DNA from: 0-14-0-20-45-22 sp041645495 | GTDB taxonomy: Bacteria > Fidelibacterota > UBA2242 | Direction: 5' to 3' | Assembly (NCBI GenBank): GCA_041645495.1 | Contig: JBAZPZ010000004.1 | Span: forward strand, 1 to 51,000 | DNA length: 51,000 bases | Shown: one piece after another, positions 43,603 through 51,000 of the stretch | Numbering within the stretch: the first letter of the stretch is position 1 | Layout of the letters: every line of letters starts with the position of its first letter | Program-made: the position numbers and the translations under genes | Notes under the pieces: generated by a model | What the model was told of the DNA's origin: nothing | The model's database searches: none | The model's input: the letters and a program-made list of their open reading frames with translations, nothing else

Positions 43603-44706
43603 ATGGACGAAAACATGAATGTCAAGAAAACGCCCTTTTATGAAAAACACGTCGCTCTCGGCGCCAAAATTCTGCCATTTGCCGGCTATTTTATGCCGAT
43701 CCAGTACGCCAGCATTCTGGACGAGCACCGCGCGGTGCGGGAAAAGGTCGGCGTCTTCGACGTCACGCACATGGGCGAGTTTATCGTCACCGGCGAAAAC
43801 GCGGGAAAATTTCTCAACACGATTACGATTAACGATATTTCCAAACTCCTTGTCGGTCAGGTTCAGTATTCGGCGATGTGTTATCCGGACGGCGGTATTG
43901 TCGATGATTTGCTCGTCTATCGCTTTCCGGACTATTACATGCTCGTCGTAAACGCTTCGAATCTGGAGAAGGATTTCAACTGGATAAAAGAGCATGTTAC
44001 TGCCGGCGTTTCGCTGAAAAATATATCGGACGAGACCAGCTTGCTGGCGATTCAGGGACCGAAGTCGTTTGCCACGCTTCAAAAATTGACGACCGTCGAT
44101 CTTGAATCGATCCCGTTTTATCACTTCGCGGAAGGCGAACTCGCGGGCATTCCAATGATCATTTCCCGAACCGGTTACACCGGCGAGCGTGGCTTCGAAC
44201 TCTATCACAAACCAGAATTCAGTGAAAAACTCTGGAACGCAATTTTCGAGGCCGGAAAGGAATTTGGAATTCAGCCGATCGGTCTCGGCGCGCGCGATAC
44301 GCTGAGACTCGAAATGAAGTACGCGCTGTACGGCAACGACATCGACCAGACGACGAATCCCATCGAAGCGGGACTCGGCTGGATCACCAAACTCGACAAA
44401 GGCGATTTTATCGGTCGGGACGTTCTGGTAAAAGTCAAGGAAGCGCCGGCCGTTCGGCGAAATGTTCCGTTTGAAATGCTCGAGCGCGCGATTCCGCGGC
44501 ACGGCTATAAAGTTTTTGCCAACGGAAAAGAGATCGGCGTTGTCACCAGCGGAACACAATCGCCGACGCTGAACAAGGGAATCGGTGCCGCGTACGTTTC
44601 GGCTAAATTCAGCAAAACCGGTTCTATCATTGAAATCGACATTCGGGGAAAAATGAACAAGGCAGTTGTCGTCAATGCACCGTTTGTCCCGTCGCATACG
44701 TTATGA
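43603..44706 (+). CDS. gcvT: Glycine cleavage system T protein (aminomethyltransferase)
   Basis: A 367-residue GcvT that passes the aminomethyl carbon to tetrahydrofolate. It has KTPFYEKHVALGAKILPFAG, VFDVTHMGEFIVTG, SRTGYTGERGFELY and LGARDTLRLEMKYALYGNDI, all standard. The ATG at 43603 has AAGGA upstream; ATG at 43615 is also possible. gcvH and gcvP are not here, so it is a stand-alone copy. The stop overlaps ftsK by ATGA. Confidence 0.92.
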   Translation: MDENMNVKKTPFYEKHVALGAKILPFAGYFMPIQYASILDEHRAVREKVGVFDVTHMGEFIVTGENAGKFLNTITINDISKLLVGQVQYSAMCYPDGGIVDDLLVYRFPDYYMLVVNASNLEKDFNWIKEHVTAGVSLKNISDETSLLAIQGPKSFATLQKLTTVDLESIPFYHFAEGELAGIPMIISRTGYTGERGFELYHKPEFSEKLWNAIFEAGKEFGIQPIGLGARDTLRLEMKYALYGNDIDQTTNPIEAGLGWITKLDKGDFIGRDVLVKVKEAPAVRRNVPFEMLERAIPRHGYKVFANGKEIGVVTSGTQSPTLNKGIGAAYVSAKFSKTGSIIEIDIRGKMNKAVVVNAPFVPSHTL

Positions 44707-46949
44707 GCGAAAGACGCCAGGAAATCACCGGACTGTTACTGATCCTTCTCGGAATTCTTGTATTCCTGAGTCTGGTGTCGTTCGATCCGATGGAAGAGCC
44801 GACGATTTCCCGGAACGTCGTCATTCAAAACTGGATGGGCATCGTCGGGATTTTCATCTCGCACTATCTCATCAAATTCACGATCGGCGTTGTGTCATTC
44901 TTTTGTCCGATTCTGTTCGTTTTGTGGGGTTGGTGGCTGTTTTCAGGAAGAGAAAAGCGCAATCTGGTTCGGTTCAGCATTTATGTCTTCATTTTATCGC
45001 TCGTCGTTTCCATATCGCTGGCGCTACCGGCGATCCGGCAGTCGATTTCATCGGACATCGGCTTTCGGTACAGCGGATTGGTCGGCGGAGCGTTGGCGAA
45101 AGTGATGTGCGATTTTCTCGGTTTTTATGGAACGATCGTCACGCTTTCCGTCGTCGCTTTGATTACGATGAGAGGTTATTTTAGTTGGAGTTTCTACGGC
45201 CCGTTCGAAAAGTTTTCGATCTGGCTGATGAACAAGCGGCAGAAAAAAGCACGCGCCGTCGTAAAAACGCCGCCCCGAACCTTCGGGGCAATTCTTAGAA
45301 AACCACCCGAGCCGGAGATACCGAAAGAAGTAGAACCGGAACCGCCCGGCATTCCGATTGAACCCGAGGAAGAAATAGATTTAGCCTTTACCGTCGATAA
45401 ACCGATCACCGATTCAAAAATCCCTCAGGCTGAGACAACCGTCGCACCGCCGGTCAGGAAAAAATACCACTTACCGACGCTTGATCTCTTAAATCCCGTT
45501 CCCGATCCCGAATATTCGGGACAGGTGACGAAGGAAGAGATGGAAGAAAATGCCGTGTTGGTCGAAAACGCGCTGGAAACTTTCGGCGTGAGCGGGAAAG
45601 TCGTGCATGTTTCGCCCGGACCGATCATCACGCGGTACGAGATCGAACCCGCGTCGGGCGTTCGGGTCAGCCGCATCGCCGCGTTGTCGGATGATCTGGC
45701 GAGAATTCTTCAGGCGAAACGGATTCGTATCGTTGCGCCGATCCCGGGTAAATCGGTCGTCGGCGTCGAAATTCCCAATCGTCATCCGTCGGTAGTTTAT
45801 ATTAAGAGCATCATCGGATCGAAACAATTCATGGACTCCGAATCGCTTTTGACGATCGCGCTGGGAAAAACAACGTCCGGCGAGATTTACACCGTCGATC
45901 TGGCGAAAATGCCTCATCTGCTGATCGCTGGAGCGACAGGTTCGGGGAAAAGCGTTTGCGTCAATTCCATCATCGCGAGCATTCTCTATCACGCCAGGCC
46001 GGACGAGGTCAAGTTCGTACTGATCGACCCCAAAAAACTGGAACTTTCGATTTATAAAGCGCTCGAAAAATATCATTTGATCACCTGCGAAGACCTGGAT
46101 GAATTTGTCATCACGCGCCCGGACAATGCGATCGTGGCGCTTCGTTCCGTCGAAATGGAAATGGAACGGCGGTATGAAATTCTCGCCGAGGCGACGGTGC
46201 GGAATATCGACGAGTTCAATGCCAAGGTGAAAAAGGGCGAGATCGAAAAGGACTTTTTCCCGTACATCATCGTCATCATCGATGAGTTGGCAGACCTGAT
46301 GCTGACCTCTGCCAAAGAGGTCGAAGAACCGATTACGCGGCTGGCGCAAATGTCCCGTGCAGTCGGCATTCATCTTATCATTGCCACGCAGAGACCGAGT
46401 GTCGATGTGATCACCGGCGTCATCAAGGCGAATTTTCCCGCGCGCATCGCTTTTCAGGTCGCATCGAAAGTTGACTCGCGGACGATTCTGGATTTGAACG
46501 GCGCCGAAAAATTATTGGGCAGAGGCGACGGACTGATCACGACACCTCAAAATCCGGAGGCATTTCGCGTCCATTGCGCGTTCATCTCACTCGATGAACT
46601 GGAAAGAATTTTGTCGTTCATTCAGAAACAGCCACAACCGGGAGAAATGGAACTTCCATCGGTTCAGGAAGAAAAAGTCGGCGACGACGGCGAATATGGA
46701 AGCGGCGAACGCGATGCGCTGTTCTATCAGGCGCTCCGATTGGTCGTTACGCATCAGCAGGGATCGATTTCGCTGTTGCAAAGACGGCTACGCATCGGCT
46801 ATTCCCGCGCGGCAAGGCTGATTGACGAACTGGAACGGGCCGGAATCGTCGGTACGTTTACCGGCAGTAAAGCCCGGGATGTTCTGGTTGATGAAACATA
46901 TCTGGAAACACTGAACGAAGAAGATTCGGAAGATTCGGACAATCCGTAA
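44703..46949 (+). CDS. ftsK: DNA translocase FtsK
   Basis: A 748-residue FtsK/SpoIIIE translocase that moves chromosomal DNA through the division septum. Four membrane segments fill the first ~175 residues. A Pro/Glu/Lys-rich linker (~185-260) follows; it contains two perfect palindromes at DNA level (45272-45289 and 45506-45521). The motor has Walker A GATGSGKSV (~410), Walker B-type YIIVIIDELADLM, and RPSVDVITGVIKANFPARIA. The C-terminal gamma winged helix (LLQRRLRIGYSRAARLIDEL) reads the polarity sequences. It is shorter than E. coli FtsK because of the compact linker. Confidence 0.95.
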   Translation: MSERRQEITGLLLILLGILVFLSLVSFDPMEEPTISRNVVIQNWMGIVGIFISHYLIKFTIGVVSFFCPILFVLWGWWLFSGREKRNLVRFSIYVFILSLVVSISLALPAIRQSISSDIGFRYSGLVGGALAKVMCDFLGFYGTIVTLSVVALITMRGYFSWSFYGPFEKFSIWLMNKRQKKARAVVKTPPRTFGAILRKPPEPEIPKEVEPEPPGIPIEPEEEIDLAFTVDKPITDSKIPQAETTVAPPVRKKYHLPTLDLLNPVPDPEYSGQVTKEEMEENAVLVENALETFGVSGKVVHVSPGPIITRYEIEPASGVRVSRIAALSDDLARILQAKRIRIVAPIPGKSVVGVEIPNRHPSVVYIKSIIGSKQFMDSESLLTIALGKTTSGEIYTVDLAKMPHLLIAGATGSGKSVCVNSIIASILYHARPDEVKFVLIDPKKLELSIYKALEKYHLITCEDLDEFVITRPDNAIVALRSVEMEMERRYEILAEATVRNIDEFNAKVKKGEIEKDFFPYIIVIIDELADLMLTSAKEVEEPITRLAQMSRAVGIHLIIATQRPSVDVITGVIKANFPARIAFQVASKVDSRTILDLNGAEKLLGRGDGLITTPQNPEAFRVHCAFISLDELERILSFIQKQPQPGEMELPSVQEEKVGDDGEYGSGERDALFYQALRLVVTHQQGSISLLQRRLRIGYSRAARLIDELERAGIVGTFTGSKARDVLVDETYLETLNEEDSEDSDNP
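45272..45289. repeat. Palindromic repeat copy 2, inside ftsK linker
   Basis: GCCCCGAA-CC-TTCGGGGC: perfect 8-bp arms with a 2-base spacer, in the low-complexity linker of ftsK. It shares the CCCGAA-NN-TTCGGG core with the other two copies but has different outer bases. The encoded stretch is PPRTFGAI. Confidence 0.6.
45506..45521. repeat. Palindromic repeat copy 3, inside ftsK linker
   Basis: TCCCGAA-TA-TTCGGGA: perfect 7-bp arms, 2-base spacer, at the end of the ftsK linker just before the motor domain. The flanks match copy 1 (ATCCCGAA, then ATTCGGGACAG, then TGA after one base). It encodes PEYSG, parallel to PEDSG in BatC. Confidence 0.6.
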
Positions 46950-47023
46950 TCTTATTTTCTGTGAGAAATATCACGATGACGCTGTCCGGAAATTCTTATA
47001 CTATTTGGAAATTTTTGTAATTC

Positions 47024-47662
47024 ATGACGATATCTTCACTCCATAAATTTTTTGTCGTACTGTTATGCGGTTTCGTGTTGGCGTTTTCTTCGGAAAATGA
47101 CACGCTTGAGCAGGTGAAAAAATACTATTTGTCGTCGGTTCCTTTTCAGGTTCAACTGACTGTTCGTCAAAAATCGCAGGCTCAGAAATCTTCCAGCGAA
47201 ACCGTAGGTGCATTTTATCTGGGAAAGAACGACCGGTTTCGCGTCGATTTTCCGGAGCAAACAGTCATATTTGACGGTAAAGCATTATGGAGCCTCGATA
47301 AAAAAACCGATCAGGTGATCGTCGAGGAAGTGAACCCGCGTTCGGGCATGAAGCTCATCTACGATTTGATGATAGGAAATTGGTCGGGATTTTCTATCGG
47401 GAATTGCACAACTCAAAAGCCCGGCAGTCTGACCCGCCTGCAACTGACGCCAAAAGATAAAAACGCCTTTTTTAAATCTATCACTCTGACTATCGATCTA
47501 AAAAGTGGAATATTAAAAAGCATCGTTTACCGGGATTTCCAGAAAAATGATGTCACAATTGTCATCGCTGATGAAAAATCGTGCGAAAAAGAGGAAAAGG
47601 AGATCTTCCGGACTGACCAGTTTCAGAAGAAACAAATCATCGATTTGAGGAATGGAAATTGA
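47024..47662 (+). CDS. lolA: LolA family outer-membrane lipoprotein carrier protein
   Basis: A 212-residue exported protein with a signal peptide (FFVVLLCGFVLAFS) and the LolA fold: repeated strands with GAFYLGKNDRFRVDF, VIFDGKALWSLDKKTDQVIV and a C-terminal strand region KNAFFKSITLTIDLKSG. LolA ferries lipoproteins across the periplasm. Sequence conservation in this family is low, so the call is by pattern and context. A 74-base gap upstream has a TATACT box-like sequence that could be a promoter. The stop overlaps the next gene. Confidence 0.82.
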   Translation: MTISSLHKFFVVLLCGFVLAFSSENDTLEQVKKYYLSSVPFQVQLTVRQKSQAQKSSSETVGAFYLGKNDRFRVDFPEQTVIFDGKALWSLDKKTDQVIVEEVNPRSGMKLIYDLMIGNWSGFSIGNCTTQKPGSLTRLQLTPKDKNAFFKSITLTIDLKSGILKSIVYRDFQKNDVTIVIADEKSCEKEEKEIFRTDQFQKKQIIDLRNGN

Positions 47663-48654
47663 CGTCGGGGTTGCGTAAAAAATTTCTTAACTGGAAAGTA
47701 CTGGCTGGCATTTTGTTAAGTGCGGCGGGACTCTATATCGGATTCAGAAAATTCGATGGCGCCGCTTTCATGGCTTCGCTCCGACAAACGAATCTTTGGC
47801 TGTTCCTGCTGGCAATGGCTCTGATGGTTTTCACGGTTTTTCTTCGTGCGTGGCGATGGAAATACCTTATCATGCCACTAAAAAAAATTCCTATGAAACA
47901 TTTGTTCGCATCGGAAATGATATGTTATTTCGGAAACAATGTGTTTCCTTTGCGGTTCGGTGAATTGCTTCGCTGTTACGCGCTGAATCAATCGACCGGT
48001 CTCTCTTCGGTGTCGATTTTCGGAACTGTTGTCGTCGAAAGAATAATCGACGTCATTACGTTTTTCGTCATCATGTTGATAACGATCTTTGTGTTTCCGG
48101 GATTACCCGAAATGATACGGCACGGTGGAATTATCGCGGTATTTATTATTTTACTTGTCGGCATTTTGGTTTATATTTTAGAAATGAAAAAGACGACTAT
48201 CAGAAAATTCGTCAATCAATGGACAAATAAGAGCAAACATGGAATGAAAATTCTGGACATATTCAATCGGTTCCGGCAGGGATTGACGACGTTGAGAAAG
48301 ACGCCGCACCTCGGTATGATCGCCTTACAGTCGGCGACTATCTGGAGCATTTGCATTTTCATCAACTGGATCGTCGGAGTCTCATTGGATACACAGTTTT
48401 CGCTCTACGAAGTCTTGCTCATCTTTTTCGTAACATCTGCGATCATTTCGGTGCCATCTGCACCCGGATATGTAGGTACCTATCATGCGGGTGCTATCGG
48501 AATTTTGGTTTTTTTGGGTGTCGAATTGAGCAAAGCGCAGGCAATTGCCGTTATTTTGCATGCAGTCGGGTTTATTTCGTTGACCTCGATCGGGCTGCTC
48601 TATTTTTTAAGATATTCCGTTCGCGCCAACGGTTCTGAGTTTGAGAAAGGATAA
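47659..48654 (+). CDS. UPF0104/lysylphosphatidylglycerol synthase TM-region family membrane protein
   Basis: A 331-residue integral membrane protein with about eight hydrophobic segments, of the family shared with the flippase half of MprF and with AglD (UPF0104/DUF318). RAWRWKYLIMPLKK, CYFGNNVFPLRFGELLRCY and VPSAPGYVGTYHAGAIGILV are family landmarks. Such proteins are thought to flip lipids or polyprenyl-linked molecules. The start is TTG at 47659, overlapping the lolA stop; GAGGA lies 7 bases upstream and supports it. It precedes an exopolysaccharide-type kinase, so a role in glycan or lipid export is possible. Confidence 0.84.
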   Translation: MTSGLRKKFLNWKVLAGILLSAAGLYIGFRKFDGAAFMASLRQTNLWLFLLAMALMVFTVFLRAWRWKYLIMPLKKIPMKHLFASEMICYFGNNVFPLRFGELLRCYALNQSTGLSSVSIFGTVVVERIIDVITFFVIMLITIFVFPGLPEMIRHGGIIAVFIILLVGILVYILEMKKTTIRKFVNQWTNKSKHGMKILDIFNRFRQGLTTLRKTPHLGMIALQSATIWSICIFINWIVGVSLDTQFSLYEVLLIFFVTSAIISVPSAPGYVGTYHAGAIGILVFLGVELSKAQAIAVILHAVGFISLTSIGLLYFLRYSVRANGSEFEKG

Positions 48655-48665
48655 AAAAGGAAGAG

Positions 48666-51000
48666 ATGGAAGGATTAAACAACCAATCGCAATCCGATTT
48701 TCAGGAAAAAGAGGTTTCCTTACAGGATTACCTTCGCATTTTATATCACGGCAGATGGATCATCGGAATTTTATTCGTTCTGGTGATGATTATAACCACC
48801 TATATTACTTTTACGACAACGCCGCAATATCAATCTACGACGCTTCTTTCATTGGCAGGCAGAGCAGGACAGACTTCTACGCTGTTTTCAAATCCGTTTA
48901 TGCCGACCAATATGATGAAAGTGAATAACGAGATTGAAGTCCTTAAGAGCAATGCATTGTCCCGTCGCGTCATTGTCGCGCTCAGACAATCGCCTTATGC
49001 CGATACGCTGTACATTCTCGGCACGCGACATTATCAACAAAAAGGGCTGGATTTTAAGAAAGTTTTTAAGCCGTTAGTATTCGGCCTTGAAAGTATTTTT
49101 CAAAACAGCCCATTCGATACATCTACCTCTGCCATCGATACACTGGATAGGGCGCTGGTTCGGGCTCTTCAAGCCAGCATGAAAGTGGAACCGATTCGTG
49201 AAACGGAAGCGGTAAGATTAACTGTTACATCCGCGAGTCCGAACGAAGCCGCGTTTCTTGCCAATATGATTGCGCGGGAATATTACCGGCTTGACCTTGA
49301 GTTCAACCTGGGAGAAGTGGTTGAGGTCAAGAATTTCCTCGAGGAGCAATTAGTTGACATTGAAAAAGATCTGACGACGTCTGAAGAAGCGCTCAAGGAC
49401 TTTCAAAAACGTGAAGGGGTCTTCGGGCTTGACGAAACCGCACAAACGCTCATTGATCAACTATCTACTTTTGAAGCTACATATTACACTTCACTGGCTG
49501 AAATGGAGATTGCGAAAAAGAAATGGGATAACCAGCAAAAGATTCTGACTGACCGCGAACAGATGGTGTTAAAAGAGGCGGTTAATACGACCAATCCGTT
49601 GATCGCTCAATTGAGACAGGCAATCGCTGAAATCGAAGCTCAAAAAATCACTGCAATGGCGATTCAGGGTTATAAGACAGGCGATGTAGCTATTCGGGAA
49701 TTGGACGGCCGTATACAAGAACTTAAATTGAAATTATTTAAAGAAGCGGAAAATCTAACGAACTTAGGTTTGTCGCCAGAGGAACAATCTAAAATTTCTT
49801 CCGATCTTTTACGCGATGTCCTTTTCACCAGTGTCGAGAAAATTGCACTTGAAGCCAAATGCTCCGAATATAAAGATCTGGTCAATCAATATGCCGCCAA
49901 ACTCAACAAACTTCCCGAAAGCAGTCTGCAATATGCACGCCTGGATCGCGAGCGGCAGGTCAACGAAAAGTACTTCATCCTGATGAAAACAAAATATCAG
50001 GAGTCCCGCATCACCGAAGCGAGCAAAATCAGCAACATTCGAATCGTCGATCCGGCCGTTCCACCGGAAAAACCCGTGAAACCCAAAAAGAAAATGAACA
50101 TGTTGCTGGGATTGTTTCTCGGCCTCGGCCTCGGCGTCGGAATCGCCTTCGTCAGGGATTATTTAGACCATTCGATCAAGAGCACCGAAGATTTGCAGCG
50201 GCTTGGGCTTGCGACGATTTCGATCATACCGAAGATCGACGTGAAAAGCGCTATCGAGAAATCCTTAAAGGTATTTAAAGGCGAAAACCTCGAACATTCG
50301 CTCAAATCACGGCTCGTGACGCATTACGATCCCAAGTCTTCCGTCGCGGAAGCTTACCGGACTTTGCGAACGAATATCCAATTTATGAATCCCGATAATC
50401 CGATCCGGACGCTGGTCGTCTCCAGCGCCGGTCCGGGCGACGGAAAATCAACCACCGTCGTCAACATCGCAATTACGTTCGCCAGTTTGGGAAAGAAAAC
50501 GCTATTGATCGATGGTGATCTTCGGAAACCGATTCTGCACAAGGTGTTTGATGTCTCGCGCGGACCCGGATTGACCCATGCGATGATCGAAGATTTGAAT
50601 GATTCCGACATCATCCGGGCGACGGAAATCCCAAACCTGTACCTTATCACGTGCGGAGATATTCCGCCGAATCCTTCGGAAATCCTGTCTTCTCAGAAGC
50701 TGAAAAACTTTATCGAGCGCATGAAGAGCGAGTTCGAGATCATTCTCTTCGATTCCCCGCCGATTATCGCCGTTACTGACGCCAGCATCATGTCAAAGAT
50801 GACTGACGCCATTTTATTGGTCGTCAAAGCTAGCGTGACGGACACCCGCGTCGTAGCGCGCGCCGTCGAACTCCTGAAACAGGTAAAGACGCACTTGATC
50901 GGCGCTGTCCTGAACGGCGTCAACATCACCGCCGGTTACGATTCCTATTATTACTACTATCATTACTATTACTATTACGGCGACGGCGGCAAGAAGAAAA
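48666..51000 (+). CDS. Wzz-BY-kinase fusion (polysaccharide copolymerase/tyrosine kinase), C-terminus off the right edge
   Basis: 778 codons are in the window and no stop is reached. Order: Wzz domain with membrane segment ~30-50 (WIIGILFVLVMIITTYITF), a long helical coiled-coil region (~200-450), the proline-rich VDPAVPPEKPVKPKK, membrane segment ~478-497, then the kinase domain with Walker A AGPGDGKSTT (~590), Walker A' LLIDGDLRKP (~613) and Walker B IILFDSPPI (~690). The tail after GYDS is eleven tyrosines broken by one histidine, then GDGGKKKK. In BY-kinases the tyrosine cluster is autophosphorylated in trans and controls polymer length and export. AAGGAAG lies 5 bases before the ATG. It probably opens a capsule or exopolysaccharide operon to the right. 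Confidence 0.92.
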   Translation, partial: MEGLNNQSQSDFQEKEVSLQDYLRILYHGRWIIGILFVLVMIITTYITFTTTPQYQSTTLLSLAGRAGQTSTLFSNPFMPTNMMKVNNEIEVLKSNALSRRVIVALRQSPYADTLYILGTRHYQQKGLDFKKVFKPLVFGLESIFQNSPFDTSTSAIDTLDRALVRALQASMKVEPIRETEAVRLTVTSASPNEAAFLANMIAREYYRLDLEFNLGEVVEVKNFLEEQLVDIEKDLTTSEEALKDFQKREGVFGLDETAQTLIDQLSTFEATYYTSLAEMEIAKKKWDNQQKILTDREQMVLKEAVNTTNPLIAQLRQAIAEIEAQKITAMAIQGYKTGDVAIRELDGRIQELKLKLFKEAENLTNLGLSPEEQSKISSDLLRDVLFTSVEKIALEAKCSEYKDLVNQYAAKLNKLPESSLQYARLDRERQVNEKYFILMKTKYQESRITEASKISNIRIVDPAVPPEKPVKPKKKMNMLLGLFLGLGLGVGIAFVRDYLDHSIKSTEDLQRLGLATISIIPKIDVKSAIEKSLKVFKGENLEHSLKSRLVTHYDPKSSVAEAYRTLRTNIQFMNPDNPIRTLVVSSAGPGDGKSTTVVNIAITFASLGKKTLLIDGDLRKPILHKVFDVSRGPGLTHAMIEDLNDSDIIRATEIPNLYLITCGDIPPNPSEILSSQKLKNFIERMKSEFEIILFDSPPIIAVTDASIMSKMTDAILLVVKASVTDTRVVARAVELLKQVKTHLIGAVLNGVNITAGYDSYYYYYHYYYYYGDGGKKK

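Noticed and set aside
43471..44697. 408-codon open frame antisense to gcvT
   Set aside because: It mirrors a well-supported gcvT over its full length, has no ribosome site or family motif, and reads as Arg/Phe/Asp-rich filler produced by the codon use of the sense gene.
45489..46373. 294-codon open frame antisense to ftsK
   Set aside because: It overlaps the conserved motor domain and has no motif or ribosome site.
1..51000. CRISPR arrays, tRNA or rRNA genes, transposases, phage genes
   Set aside because: No regular direct repeats with spacers, no cloverleaf-like stretches in the short gaps and no recombinase motifs were noticed. Reading by eye can miss a diverged tRNA, but there is little non-coding space.

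Overview
The window looks like a chromosomal piece of an uncultured or little-studied diderm bacterium, near half G+C by eye, most likely in or near the FCB group (Marinimicrobia, Calditrichota, KSB1-type lineages). That placement is inference. It rests on a batA-batB-batC-batD-batE run, outer-membrane biogenesis genes (lnt, lolA, an outer-membrane barrel), a DUF4321 protein, a DUF5683-like protein, an archaeal-type short phosphatidylserine decarboxylase and a Wzz/BY-kinase fusion. No rRNA, tRNA, CRISPR array, transposase or phage gene was seen.

Layout. (1) 1-520, minus strand: the start of a membrane-anchored protein built of 9-residue repeats that runs off the left edge; an in-frame TAA separates its anchor from the best upstream ATG. 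(2) 653-11238, plus strand: an alpha/beta-hydrolase lipoprotein, then a tight run holding a Na/phosphate symporter-like protein, a STAS protein with a large unassigned C-terminal region, a TrpXYZ-type ABC permease and ATPase, two tandem ABC_sub_bind lipoproteins, an NMT1-type binding protein and a Cache-HAMP-PP2C (RsbU-like) phosphatase. This is the least ordinary gene set here: an uptake system joined to a partner-switching signalling pair. (3) 11285-16155, minus strand: an AbiE-type toxin-antitoxin pair with a perfect inverted repeat at its promoter, then RqcH, a hexose-phosphate mutarotase and a small outer-membrane protein. (4) 16395-51000, plus strand: about 33 core genes packed with many ATGA or one-base overlaps.

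The long plus-strand block runs in functional groups: yicC-gmk-rpoZ-coaBC-udg-dnaB-rel-HU (nucleotide supply, transcription, replication, stringent response); lnt-DUF5683-ecfT-truA-tal-htrA; purB-purC-psd-pssA-purS-purQ-DUF4321-tatA-gatA, where phosphatidylethanolamine synthesis sits inside a purine cluster; batA-E; SPOR-yebC-ruvC-ruvA-gcvT-ftsK; and lolA, a UPF0104 membrane protein and a BY-kinase that probably opens a polysaccharide locus beyond the right edge.

Structures beyond the genes: three short perfect palindromes of the form CCCGAA-NN-TTCGGG lie inside coding sequence, all in low-complexity linkers (one in batC, two in ftsK), which suggests a small dispersed palindromic repeat that settles in permissive protein regions. 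The BY-kinase ends in a very dense tyrosine tail, and a leader hairpin followed by a T-run precedes the outer-membrane protein gene.
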